Source: Phanerochaete sordida (taxonomy: Eukaryota; Basidiomycota; Agaricomycetes; Polyporales; Phanerochaetaceae). Taken from it: 64,000 nucleotides of DNA. The stretch covers positions 33,245 to 97,244 of the forward strand of contig BPQB01000109.1 in assembly GCA_019973155.2 (NCBI GenBank). The letters run 5' to 3'. This document shows positions 32,396-44,581 of this stretch, in pieces (positions within the stretch are counted from its first letter, which is position 1; every line of letters starts with the position of its first letter). The translations under genes were made by a program, and so were the position numbers. The notes beneath the pieces are model-generated. The model saw only the letters and a program-made list of their open reading frames with translations. It searched no databases and was not told where the DNA came from.

Positions 32396-34706
32396 CTACG
32401 GCGTGTCCCGGAAGCCCATGAGGAACTCCATGATCTGGAACGCAGCCTGCAACGCACGCATGTAAGTACCTGCACATCTCGCCGGACGGGAGTACGCACC
32501 CTCGGAGAGAACTGCGGCACCCTGCGATCGATTCGTCAGCACCACAATTCCCAGCGGAGCGCGGTGACACGAAAGAGACGCACATATGACCCGAGAGTGC
32601 GACCTCGAAGTACGTAAGTCCGCGCTCGGAGTGCACGTTGCCCAGCGCGCCCATGCCGTCGACGATGAAGCTGTCCTCTTCGATTGGCGTCTGGAAGCCT
32701 TGCAGGCCGTTCCCTGAGCAAAGAGTCAGACGCGTCCCGACAGGTAGAGCACAGCAAGACATACAAGTGATGCTGCAAGCCGGGCCCGCATCAGCTCACG
32801 GCCCCCACGCGAGATTCGGGACGACTCACTTCTGGATGACGACGCGCGTACCCTCCGAGATGAGGATGAAGTCGCCGAGGCCGTGCACGATGACGGCGCG
32901 CTCGCTCTTCTCGATGATGTTCGGGAGCACGGTGAACGACGGCGGGCTGCCGTCGCCGTGCGGGAAGACGCGCACGTCCGAGCACTCGTTCCACGTCACG
33001 TTCACCGGCGCGTGGATCGCCTGCTTCACGTCCGTGCGGTCGAAGTACAGCGGCAGCGTCTGCGCCTGCTCGAACGAGCCCGGGAAACCGAGCACGTCCC
33101 ACAGGATCGGCCACTGTGCGTGGTCAGCGGAGAGACACGGGAGCAGAGAGGAGACGCACGGTGTCGAAGACGCGGTAGATGTTAAAGGCTGGGTTCACAA
33201 TCGACGTGGCCTCAAAGATCTGGTCCCACAGGCGGCAGTCCCGCGTGCCTTCAGTGCTGTTGCCCGGTACCGGCATCAGACCCTTGGGCGGGAAGGTGAC
33301 AAAGGTCTCGCTGTAGTTCGTGTACCCACACGAATCGGAGATGTTCTGGATGTGCGCCATGAATGTTTCGCTGACCGGTGGCGAATTGATTAGAGGATAA
33401 AAGCGGGGACGCAAAAGCAGTGGTCTCACTTGAGCGAGAACACATTTTGATATTTCTTGACGAAGTTGAAGGCAGGCATCTCCTCTTGAATGACGTCGAA
33501 CCCAATCGATGCTAAATCGAAACCTTAGTCCTGGTTGGCTGCATTCGGTCAAGGTGCACGCACGATCTGAGATCCAGAAGCCCTTCGTGTTCAGGTCGAG
33601 CATACCAGGGTTCTCATAGATGAAGTCCGTGATGTCTGACTCCCAAGTCAGCGATACGCGCAGCGTCGCGGAAGAGGAAACGCTCACAAGGCACATACAT
33701 CCCGGCGTACTGTAGGACAAGATTCAGGATCATCAGATGGTTGTTGCGTCACGGATGGTGGGAGGAATGCTTACGCTTTCGCCAGTCAGATAGAAGTTCT
33801 TTCCCTTGAGCTCAGAGAACACCTCGAGAAACTGTTGCATGAACCCAACGAACTGCTTCGCAAGATCGGTTTCATTCTAGGACCAGCGTCAGTAGGTGTC
33901 CTGAGCGTACGAACGGCGTGCGGAGGCATACCTGGATGTTCGGCACACCCTGAGAGAAGCCCGTGCCGACGGGCTGCTCGACCCACAAGACGCTGGAGAG
34001 GTTGGTCCAGCTGAACTGGTTTTGCGTAGGCTTCGCCTGGCCGAAGCTCCATGAGAACGGCTAGAAAATGGAGGTCAATGAGCACGTAATGCGCAATCAA
34101 GAGGTATGACATACGCCGTTTTCCTGCAGCAGGCCTTCGAGCGAGGAACAGCCCGGGCCGCCATTTGTCCTGCGATTTCATTGATAAATTGCACGAGAAA
34201 TGGAAGACGCTGCGCCGCACCAAAAGACAAGGTCGTCGAGGCTTCCCTGCGGACCTGGTGGGAAGAACCAGAAGAAGAGCTACGCGAATTGGCGTTAATG
34301 AACGGAGGTCATCACCGGACGCGGAGGAGGCATCTACCTTGCGCGTCTCGTTCGCCGCACCACTGATGGGCATGAGGCCTGCCCAGCTGGGACCGACATC
34401 AAAGTCGACCTCAGGGATGCTCGTCCCGTCGACGTAAAATTCTGCGAACGTGCATCAGCCTGTTAGTCACCGAGAGACACAAGGATGTCGAGAAGAACAC
34501 GCACCAGACGCCTTGGGGTTGGAGAAGGTGATGTTCTTGACGCCAGTGCTGCTCTGGGGCCGCGCAGAGGCGGCGAGCGTCGAGAAACGTTGGAACGCAG
34601 CGGCCTGGTGCGCCTGCATGTCTGCCTTGGACATCATGCGAGCCTGTGCAGGCAGCACCTGCAGTAGCAGCGCCGCGGACACGAGCGTCCAGAGCCGAGC
34701 GAGCAT
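32396..34706 (-). CDS. Secreted serine carboxypeptidase (peptidase family S10)
   Basis: Minus-strand gene with about nine exons. The start at 34706 opens a signal peptide of about 22 residues rich in Leu and Ala, ending PAQA. Next exons read EFYVDGTSIPEVDFDVGPSW and AGLMPISGAANETRKLFFWF, then DDLVFWCNGGPGCSSLEGLL (the family's oxyanion region), and NLSSVLWVEQPVGTGFSQG. The nucleophile lies in FYLTGESYAGMYVPYI, with Gly-Glu-Ser ending at an exon border near 33778. Later come PPKGLMPVPGNSTEGT, VNVTWNECSDVRVFPHGD and IEKSERAVIVHGLGDFILIS, the latter holding the catalytic Asp (GLGDF). The His is in YFEVALSGHMVPQFSP, split by an intron near 32580-32515. It ends FLMGFRDTP and a stop at 32396-32398. 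Family S10 enzymes remove C-terminal residues at acid pH in the vacuole or outside. All three catalytic residues are present. Substrate preference cannot be told. Confidence 0.88.
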
Positions 34707-34756
34707 CGTGGCGTGCAGTGGGGCGAGGGATGGGGGACCTCCGCGGGGGCCGTCGA

Positions 34757-34766
34757 GTATTTATGC
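34757..34766 (-). promoter_or_regulatory. TATA-like box of the carboxypeptidase gene
   Basis: On the minus strand this reads GCATAAATAC, about 50-60 bases before the start codon at 34706. Confidence 0.45.
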
Positions 34767-36090
34767 GTTCCGACGCGCTTCCGCGGCCATATGACAGAAG
34801 TGCATCGAACGACGAACAGCGGCTGGACCGATAACGCTGATATCATCCGGAGAGGGCGTAAGAGATGGCAGAAGCGGCACGCGATGCATGTCCGCTCGTG
34901 GGCATCTCTACACATCAGGATCAACACCTGGCGCTCGAGAACCGCACGCAATGCGTTATTGTTGGATGTTGCCGTAGCCTGAAGCGATGCTAGTGATGAC
35001 CGGAGTCTGTGCCTCGTATGCGCTGCTGCTACAGGTCCCGTGCGCCCTGGAAATGTGGCGAATCGCAGTCGCTTGAGGTGCGTTGCAACAGGGTGATGCG
35101 ACTCTCCGCACATGAGCTGACAGCGAGGAAGTCGCTACGAAGCGAAGAAATACGTCGAAGCGTGTGCTGAGAGATCCTCCGGGATAGTGCATATGCTACC
35201 TGGCGGCGAGAGGTAGCGGAATGAGGAGACACACGTGGACAGGATGTGGAGAAGCGATCTGGCGGTGGAGAGTCCTCTGTCGAACACGTCGGACACCGTG
35301 AGTGCGTTACACGCAGAATGGGCATCTCAGCGATGTCAGGACAGTCGGATGACCTGGAAGAGAAGGAATACGCGGTTATCCTGACATCTCAGTACCTATT
35401 GAGATAACAGGCACTCACGGGAGCCATACGGCATGCACGAAGGTACATACGGTGTCATAATTTTTCCAGCCGTTTGGGACCCAGGAAACGATACCGAAGA
35501 GGTGAGCGGGTGCAGAAGATGATCAGCCTGGGAACGCATGACGAGAGGCGGCAAACCAGTCCGATGCTTCGGCGCCGCTGTCGCGTAGTCAACACAGGAA
35601 TTATTGTGAGTTATATTGAGCATTGCGACGGTAGCGTCTGTGTCTGTCCATTGTCCCTTAGCCTTGCCGTAAAATGGTGTTGTTGCAGAGATACTTACAA
35701 CCACCTGACAGATCCGAGTCGAGTCTCCGATATCATTGAGGCGTCGGAAACATACAGAATCTAGACCTAGATATTTAAAACAGTGACGAAAGTACTCTCA
35801 CAGTCTAAAGCGTAGTCTCTAAGATATATCGATGAATTTTTGGAGCAAATGGTTCACTGTCGTGGCGAGAGAAAGACACGAGATGACGAGGTCGCGCTCC
35901 CGACCAGCTTGGGGTTAGGCGTGATGTCACGGTCACGCGTTCCGCGGCACGCTGTGACAGACGTGATGTCGCGTAATTCAACGCCAGGCGCGTCACGCCC
36001 CTCCCTGAACACGACGTCCACGCCGCGGCCGCCCCTCGTCCCGCCCCTCTCCTCTGGCTGGCCAGCTGTTGGCCAATTTACTTGCAAAGG
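34767..36090. other. Intergenic stretch between divergent carboxypeptidase and RFC1 genes
   Basis: About 1.3 kb with no gene that I can support. A 102-residue minus frame at 35396-35704 has no recognised motif. The part near 36000-36060 is GC-rich and sits just before the RFC1 start, so probably is its promoter. Confidence 0.45.
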
Positions 36091-39000
36091 ATGCCTCCAA
36101 AGACCACAAAGGGCGCCGCCAAACCTGCAGGTGTGAAGGATATCCGTGGCTTCTTCGGTACAGCGGGGAGCAGTCAGACCACCCCTTCGAGTTCGGCGGG
36201 CAAGGTACGCGACAAACGCTCTGATAATACTACACAGCTCTAATGTTCTTGGATAGAATGGTGTTTCTCGCTCTATACCGATCGAAATTGGTGAGTCGCA
36301 TCCTCAGGAGACCGAAGTACCCACTTACATGTTCCCGGCGCAGATGATAGCGAGGATGACGCGTGAGTGCCAGGAACGCGCCATATAACCTCATATTTAC
36401 CGATTTCACAGGCCAGTGAAGCCACCTCCAGCGTACGCGGCCTCCAAATACTTCCCGTCGCGGCCCACTGACCATGCACCTAGGCCGAAGCCTAAAGCAT
36501 CAGCATCCGCCCAGGCCGCGGTGCGTCTTCCGCAACCTTATTCTCATCTGTAGAATTTACTCAAGTCATCCATGCAGAAGCCCAAAAGTGAACGCGTCAT
36601 GGACTCGGACGACGAGCTCGTGATCAGTAAGCCTGTGGCGAAACGGAAGAAACCCTCGGCACTACTCTCGAGCGACGAAGAGGACGAGCCGAAGTCACCG
36701 CCCAAGAAGAAGGCCGCTATCGCTGCATCGTCCTCCTCTGCGTCCAAGCCGCAGGCGAAGGCCGTCGCGAAGGCGGTGCCGAAAGCGGAGAAAGAGAGCA
36801 AGCCGGCAGCGCGCAAGGTGCTCAAGAAGCGCAAGGACGAAGACTTCATCGCCTCGTCCGGGTCCGAAGACCTGTCTGATGGAGACTTCGAGGATGATGA
36901 CGAGAAACCTGCGAAAGGCAAGGCGAAAGCGAAGGCTGCGCCGAAGAAGACATCCGCGCCCGCGAAGGCCAAGGCAGCACCAGCCAAGACGGCGCCCAAG
37001 CCTGCAGCGAAGGACGCAGCTGATGCGGATGGCGAGAAGAAGCCAAAGTTCAAGTATGTTCTCGATGAACTGTGCCAGCGAGCGCAGCGCTGACGAGTGT
37101 TTGCCAAAGCTGGGCCGCGAAAGCTGCGAAGATGGCTGCGGGCCCTTCAGCACCGGGGTCGAAGTCTGTTCCGGCTGCGAAAGACCCAAATTGTCTCTCG
37201 GGGCTGTCGCTCGTGTTTACGGGCGAGTTGTCTGCGTTTTCGCGAGAAGAGGCTGTAGATATCGCGAAACGATTCGGCGGGTGAGTGACCGCTTTGTGCC
37301 CGTTCTTGCATACGCTGAACATAGATCAGACGTGTCGTTGGCCAGCCATCCTCGAAGACGGACTACGTCATCCTTGGCGCCGACGCAGGACCATCCAAGC
37401 TTGCTGCGATTAAGAGGAATAACCTGAAGACGCTAGACGAAGATGGTTTCCTCAATCTCATTGCGACCCGTGTCCCTGACTACAAGGATGAGAAGCTCAA
37501 GAAGAAGGTCGAGAAGGAACAGGAGGCAATCCGCGCAGCTGCGAACGAACTAGATCGCCGCGAGAGGGAGATAGAGAAGAAGAATAAGGGGAAGCAGAAG
37601 GACGATGCACGGCCTACGTATGACAATCCTAGTACGCTCCGTTCCCCCGCTGACGCCTCTCCTCTTTCTCAGCCACACAGTACCGCTAAGCAGCCAGCTC
37701 TGGACAAGCCGCTATGCGCCACAATCACTGAAAGAAATCTGCGGCAACAAAGGGCAGATCGAGAAGCTGCAGCAGTGGCTCGTGGACTGGCCGGCGAGCG
37801 TCAAGGCGGGCTTCAAGAAGCCGGGCAAGAACGCGATGAACACGTCGCGCGCGGTACTTATCACGGGCCCGCCGGGCATCGGCAAGACGACGGCGGCGCA
37901 CCTGTGCGCGACGCTCGCGGGCTTCACGCCTATCGAGCTCAACGCGAGCGACGCGCGCAGCAAGAAGCTCGTCGAGAATAGCACGAACATTGCGAACACG
38001 AGTCTTGACGGCTGGATGCACGGTAGCGGCGCGACGAACGCTGCCGGCGTGCACATCACGGACAAGAGCTGCCTCATCATGGACGAGGTGGACGGTATGT
38101 CCGCTGGCGACCGCGGCGGCGTGGGTGCGCTCGTCGCGCTCATCAAGAAGACGAAGGTTCCGATCATATGTATCGCGAATGACAGGGGCGCGCAGAAGCT
38201 CAAGCCGCTGACCGCAAACTCGTTCAACCTGCCGTTCAAGCGACCTGAGGCGACGGCGATTCGGTCACGCATACTCACGATCGCGTTCAAGTGAGTGCCC
38301 GCGCGGTGTGCAGCCCTTTGTTTCACTAACAGTGCGCGCAGGGAGAAGATGAAGATCCCGGCAAACGTGATTGACCAGCTGGTGACCGGCGCGCAATCCG
38401 ACATCCGGCAGGTGCTGAACATGCTGTCGACGTGGAAGCTCTCGAACAGCACGATGGACTTTGACCAGGGCAAAGACCTGTGAGTGCCTACCATCCCCTC
38501 CTACCAACATCTGAGCGAACGCGTACGACAGGTCGAAGATGAACGAGAAGTACACCGTGCTGTCGCCGTTCGACGTGACGTACAAGATGCTGGGCCCGTA
38601 CATGTTCAGCGCGACGTCGCGCGAGACGCTCGGCGACAAGATGGAGCTTTACTTCCATGACCCGTCGTTTGTACCACTCTTCATACAGGAGAACTACTTG
38701 AAGACGCAGCCGTCGCGGGTCAAGAACGATGCGGGGCCAGAGAAGGTGCTCAAGCACTTAGAGCTCATGGACAAGGCGGCGACATCGATTTCAGATGGAG
38801 ATCTGGTCGACGCGCTGATTCATGGGTGAGTCTCATCCTATGTGCTCATGGCATGATCTTCATATTTGCTTTCAGCCCTGAGCAGCATTGGTCGCTCATG
38901 CCCCTACACTCGGTCTGCTCAACAATCCGGCCTGCGTCATTCCTATATGGTTCGGGCGGCGGATACGGAGGTCAAAATCCCATGAGCTTCCCCTCGTAGG

Positions 39001-39678
39001 TCTCTAGACACGTCACCTTGTATGCTGCTGACGCTATGATCCACAGATGGCTCGGCCAAAACTCGAAGCAGAGCAAGCTGAACAGGGAGCTGATGGACAT
39101 GCAGGCGCGCATGCGGCTCAAGGTGTCGTCGGATCGCCACGAGCTGCGGCAGTCGTATATCCCTGCGCTGTTCCCGTACGTTGTCAAACCGCTCATGGAC
39201 GAGGGCGTCGTGAGTAGCTTCCCGCATTCGTGTCTCGCACGCCTCTGACAGGAGCTCACAGAGCGCGGTGGACACCGTGATCGCGCGTATGGACGACTAC
39301 TTCCTGAACCGCGACGACTGGGACACGCTCGTCGAGCTCGGGCTGGACGAGTACAAGGACGACGTCGTGCTCAAGCAGATCTCGACCGCGACGAAGACGG
39401 CGCTGACGCGCAAGTACAACGCCGCGGACCACCCGATCGCGTTCCACAAGGCGACGGACCTCGGCAAGATCCCGAAGAAGCTCGCCACGCAGGGCCCTGC
39501 GCCCGACCTCGAGGAGGCGTTCGAGGTCGACGAGGACGTGCCCGACGAGCCGGAGACGGGTGGCAACGCGGATGACGAGGACGTGAGCAAGGACAGTCTG
39601 ATCAAGGTCCCCAAGAAGGGCAAGGGCGCGGGCGCGCCGGCGAAGGCGAAAGCGAAGCCCAAGGCGAAGAAGTCGTGA
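36091..39678 (+). CDS. RFC1: Replication factor C subunit 1 (large subunit of the clamp loader)
   Basis: The start MPPKTTKGAAKPAGVKDIRG is followed by FFGTAG, a PCNA-contact-like motif. Several small exons lead to a long Lys/Ala/Glu-rich disordered region (36575-37060). A BRCT domain reads LSGLSLVFTGELSAFSREEA then RVVGQPSSKTDYVILGADAG (37194-37450). The AAA+ module starts LWTSRYAPQSLKEICGNKGQ; Walker A is GPPGIGKTT (about 37867-37893), Walker B LIMDEVDG (about 38073-38096), and sensor 1 lies in PIICIANDRG. The RFC1-specific C-terminal domain (ESxxDMFSATSR-like block FSATSRETLGDKMELYFHD, and DYFLNRDDWDTLVELGLDEY) follows, ending in a Lys-rich tail with a stop at 39676-39678. RFC1 with Rfc2-5 loads PCNA on primed DNA in the nucleus. 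Length and domain order are normal. It lies between the two inverted orphan copies. Confidence 0.95.
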
Positions 39679-40042
39679 ACGTTCGCACCCTGGTCTTAGA
39701 TATAGTCTTGTGTTCTACGCTTGTTTAATCTCACTGCATGTGTTGAGCCTTGTCGGCCGTTCGACCGTCTGCCTACGCCTTCCTGCGGCTCATGACTTTG
39801 CGGTCCGTGCTCCTCTCGTTGCCTCACGAGTGCGCGATCGACGCGCTAGACGGTATCGGGAATGATATACATAGCAAGATACTCCGGACTATTGGTACAG
39901 GGACTCACGATCATGGACTAAAGATGCAGCATAGTCGAGAACAAAAATGTCCGCCGTGGCGAGGGAGACGGCTCGACGGGGGCGAAGTGTCAGCGAAGTA
40001 AGACTCCGGCTACGGCTTCTAGCGTCGTCGCACACACTTCCT
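39679..40042. other. Intergenic stretch between convergent RFC1 and orphan copy B
   Basis: No gene seen. Shared 3' flank of two genes ending toward each other. Confidence 0.5.
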
Positions 40043-43000
40043 CTACGCCTTAGCTTTCGCCTTAGCCTTCTCCTTCTCCGCCTTTGCTTTACCCTTCTCT
40101 GCCTCTGCCCTATCCTTCTCTGCCTGCGCTTTCTCCTTCTCCGCCTGCTTCTTCTTCTCTTCCTCCTCCTTCTCCCTCTTCTTCTTTTCGCTCGGTTTCT
40201 CCTGCACGACCTTCTCGATAATTTCGATCTCGGAGAGTATCGACGCGTTGTCCTTGTACCGCGTCTTGAGCTCGGGAAGGCGTGATTCACGGATCTCCCG
40301 CCTCACATCCTCTTGCGGAACAGTCCACTGCGGTAGATGTTTGTGGTGCAGGTCCCACCCATGCAGCCAGCGCGGATCGTCTGGCTGCGCGTCCTCTGGC
40401 GCCAGCTCGTGGTACGTCTTGACAGTGTCCTCCCATTCTTTAAGCATCTTTGGGACGTGCAGACGATTGATGGAGATGATGGTAGTCGCGAAACGCCACA
40501 TTCCCATGGGGTTCAGCAGGTCGAAGCGAGTGGCGTGGCGGTTGCAGATCAGCACGGGTCGCTCCCCAGGTCCAGCGTACTGTTCAGTGGGCCTGTGTCT
40601 TTCGGAGTCGGTGAAGGCGACATCAAGGTCCAGGAAGGGGCCGTCGGAGACGAGCCCGAAGACAGGGAAGTTGACGATGCCGCATGCCTCGAGGAAACGA
40701 ACTGAAGAAACAAGGTCAAGAAGCTGCTGATTGGTTGCCTGACGTATGTCGCCGTCGGGCTTCTTCCACTCTTGCACAAGAATAGGGAGATGAAGGTAAT
40801 GTTGATCTTCGGCCAACATTGGGTTACGCTCTTTATCATCGTCAAGCCCGTCGATGTTGATATCCGGGACCCAGGATGAGGAAGGAAAGTCGCTACTGAT
40901 GACACTCTTCTCTTGCTTGACTGAGGTTTTCTGCGACGATCGTGTGGGCGGTCTTGCGGAGCTTCCGCCTTTCCGCTGCTGTGGCGTTTTCGCAGAGTCG
41001 GACGTCGATGGCTGCATTTCCGATGCGGCTTCGTCGGTAGCAGAACGGGATTCCGTGACCTCACTTGCGCTGTACGACGTGTTGGCAAGTGCAAAGTCCT
41101 GCAGCTGGGCCTTCGGAATGGACACTGGAACGCGAAGGTAGGCCATTGCGTCGACGACGGCAGTGCTTGACATCGCTGAAGCGCGTCGGAACACATGCAG
41201 TTCATCCAATTGTTTTCTCCAGCTTCCCATGCGGTGCTGAACGTCTGCAACGCACGCTTGCTCTGCTGCCAGTGCTTCGGACTCGATGACTTCGCTCTTG
41301 GCCTGGATGGCTTGTTGCATATTCTTCCCCACGGCTTCGAGCCTCTCAGGTTCGACAGGCTTCGTTTCCTTCGGGAGGTCATCGCGATTGCAGGCAAGAA
41401 GTGGCTTCACCTTCGCAAAGAGTTTGTCCCAGGCTCTCAGTGTAGTCGTCGAGAGAGATGCATGGGCATACAGCGAAGCAGCCCAGTCCAAGCGGACTTC
41501 CTCACTCTGATCGAGATAGCGGTGATATGTGTAGCTGAGCGGTAGCTTCAGCTTGCACTCCAGCCTAGATTATAACCTTGTCAGCAACCTCTCATGATAA
41601 CAGTTCAATACGTACCGATCACTTCCGTCGGCCTTCACTTTGGAACCGTTGGCCTGCACCCCAGCGTTGTCGGCCTTCGCCTTGGCACTTGCCCACCCCG
41701 TGAGGTCCTCTCTGATCGCGTGCTTCTTGTCGCTGAACAAGCTCATCAAGAGCATGTCGATGGGCGCGCGATACGTCGCTTCGTTGAGGGTATCATTTGG
41801 GTTCGCATTGCTGCTGATCGAACGGAGCAAGCTGAAGGTCTCGAGGATCAAGGGGAGCGCCTTGAGAAAATACGACCCTAGCTCAGCCTTTGGGCCGGTA
41901 CTGTTCTTAGATAGGGATACTTTCTCGACAAGGTTCGGATGCATCGCCCTGAAAGTGCCTATCGTCGTGAAGATCATCTCGAAGAGAGAGATCTGGTCAT
42001 CCGACAGCACGACTCCGCAGCCTTCAATAAGCGTCCATCGCTTGCGCTTTTTGTCCTGCAGCAGCAAATCTATTTAGCCCCGTCTTTAAGCTCAATGAGA
42101 TAGTATGCTTACAAAACGCAGAATGTCTGCGGGCCAGTACACCGTAGTATACTCCCGGAATATGTTCCACTTTTCCTGACTTAATGCAGCTGAAACCATA
42201 AGCACATATCGATCCAGGAGCCACTGATTGATAATCATGTTGTTGTCGTCAGCGGCTGATTTGCGACTTGCGCTGCGAAGGCCAAGAGAGTTAGCCAGAA
42301 TTATTCATGCAACTCTTAAGGGTTATCACATACGCAGAAGCAGAGAGCTGAGTGGAGAGAGTTGGGTGTTCGAGTGTTGTATTGAGAGATAGAGCTCTGT
42401 AGGGTGGCGTTATATGACCACACGCCACTGTTGCAGCTGAAGTGGACGCACCGCAGGCTGGTAGCCGCCAAGGTAGCCTCCGTAGTCGAGCTGGCAGCGT
42501 CGCTGGAACCAGTTATTGAAATGGAACGACAGGCAGTTGAACGACAACCCACCTCCCTGAAGCTTGCGCCTGCGCTTCCTCCATGGTCTTTTTGCTGTAA
42601 CCAGATATGTCGTCGTATAAACGCAAAGGCAGGAGAGCGACTTACAAGGCTTGGCGTGCGATTGGGTTTGCCATGCCTGCCGATCGCGCACAACCTTCGA
42701 GCCAATGGGTGATCTTAGTGACAGAGTCTTCAGACGGGAACCACAGGTTGAAGCTGTCGGCGCGCCACTGGTCGGCAAAGTAGGTCGGTCGACGAAGGAT
42801 ATCTCTTCGAGCGTTCGCAGAGATATAGAGATCTTGCGCAAGGCCACGAAGACAGAGGATGATGTTGAAGGCGGAGAGGATGTGGCGGGGATGAAGGAGG
42901 TTGAGAGTGAGTTGGGGACCGAGGTCGCACATATGTATGACCGGCTGATGGCCCGTTCAATCAGATAAGACCCACGCGTTGCCCGCCGTTGTACTCACAA

Positions 43001-43976
43001 ACGTGGGAGTCCGAGGATTCTCCTCGTACCAGCCGAGAACAAAGGAAATCTCGGGCGAGACGGGGCTGAATGCGATTCCAATCACAGGCTGTGGCAAACC
43101 CCATGTGCGACGCTGATGGAGGACTGCGGACATCGAGATCTTGAGTGCCGGCGACGACGCCATGCACAGGAACGGGTGGCCACAGACCTCGGTCATGCTT
43201 GACCGCCGCCAGCGATGGAAGGCGTGGGTTGAATTCGGCACCCAAATCCTCTCACCGGAGTCATTCTCGGATTCTGTGACTCCGTCCATCGGTGCAACAA
43301 TGAGTTTGTCTTCTGGAAGAAAGCCGCTCCGGTGACCGACGGAAAATGACTCGGGGTCGCCTGCACAGACCGCTGCCGCCAAGGGTATCCGTAGCTCCTC
43401 GCAAACGTAATGCATAGCGGGATGCGCGCCGGGAATCCGCGGCACCGCCATCCTAGCTTCGTTCCTAAAGTTATTGAGTATCGCCCTGTCGCGCGTGACA
43501 GGTCGGGCTCACTCTAGAAGGACCTGCTGGTCGATGCGGCCACACGCGACCATGACGGCGTAAGTGAGGACGTTGGAGTAGTCGGAAGAGAAGAGCTCGT
43601 CTTCGGACTGCTTATGGTACTGCAACCTAACCATATCGCATATTCGCAGCGCAGCCCCAAACGACGAAGACAGCTCGTCCTTGGTCGTGGTGCTTGGCCC
43701 TCTGGGGGGCGTGGAGGGGACGTGGAGCTCGGCTAGTAGATATTCCAGCCCGTCGTCAACTATAGGGTACGGACCCTGCAAAGATAATTGAGCTCCGGGA
43801 GACACTGCACAATGAGTAGTACGCACCGCAGATGTCCAAGAGGGCAGGTGTCGAGCATTGAGTAGCGCAGCTCGCACGTCGCGGGCGGCTTCGGGCCATT
43901 CGAATGGCTCTTCCGCCACATCGTGGTTGATAATTTGTTTGCTGATATGCTCGAAGAGCCGAGCGCAAGTAGCCAT
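40043..43976 (-). CDS. Orphan basidiomycete protein, copy B; PD-(D/E)XK-like C-terminal region
   Basis: The start at 43976 reads MATCARLFEHISKQIINHDV, identical to copy A. The first 155-codon frame differs from copy A at only three residues, and those include intron positions. The following exons (43451-42957 and 42932-42642) match copy A with few changes. A middle part reads WLLDRYVLMVSAALSQEKWN and YWPADILRF (about 42230-42110), then LPLILETFSLLRSISSNANP (about 41860). The last exon runs to the stop at 40043 with LPLSYTYHRYLDQSEEVRLD, RRASAMSSTAVVDAMAYLRV, a Pro-Asp at 40862-40867, LHLPILVQEWKKPDGDIRQA with Glu-Trp-Lys at 40763-40771, VRFLEACGIVNFPVFGL, and a long Lys/Glu/Ala coiled tail. 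The Asp/Ala repeat of copy A is absent. Conservation of PD and E-x-K despite divergence supports a functional site. No function is assigned. Confidence 0.6.
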
Positions 43977-44160
43977 GTCTAACGAACGACAGGGCTATGA
44001 GCTCCTGCGAGAGAAGTGTGTGTCCGGACTGACCTCGTTGACGTTGGAGACCAAACCTATCCATTTACCATTTTAGGAACAATGTTCGAACTCCTTCCTC
44101 TGCGGGACCCCGGATACCTTTGACCGCGTCACTCGCTTGGCTTCCCTTGCAAGCCATGAA
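40043..44160 (-). repeat. Right arm of the large inverted gene duplication
   Basis: Reverse-orientation match of 27690-31770. The promoter side (44080-44160) is recognisable but diverged, the first two exons with their intron (43509-43976) are nearly identical to copy A, and the last exon is strongly diverged. Confidence 0.75.
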
Positions 44161-44581
44161 TTCGAATTACTCGCAAGCAACAGCGTCATAGATCACACAT
44201 GCTCGACTTATTTTGAGTATTCAATGTAATAGTCATTAATACGAGGCGTCACCCAGAAGGCCCTTCCGGAAGTCCTGTAAGGCCCGCGGGTTACCCGCGC
44301 TGAGTGCGTATTCGGAGACATGCTTGCGATATATGCCGCTGACCATAAAGCAAGGAACACGCATCGGCCAGCCTCGTAAAGATAGAGAACCATGTGAAGA
44401 ACCCGCGAACAAAAGAGACTGTAAAATCTCGGTAACACGAGTCCAAGTATGCATAGGGAGGTAAGCAACATCGGATCCGGAGTGCTGAACAACATCGGAA
44501 TGTTATCGATGTTTATGAGTAGAGAATGGGGATCCAAGTTGTGGTACAGATGCTTGAGGAGTGCAAGGCGTGCGCTGCACT
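44161..44581. other. Intergenic stretch between orphan copy B and the F-box genes
   Basis: Open frames of up to 125 residues on the minus strand have no recognised content. Probably the promoter of copy B and the 3' flank of the first F-box gene. Confidence 0.45.
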
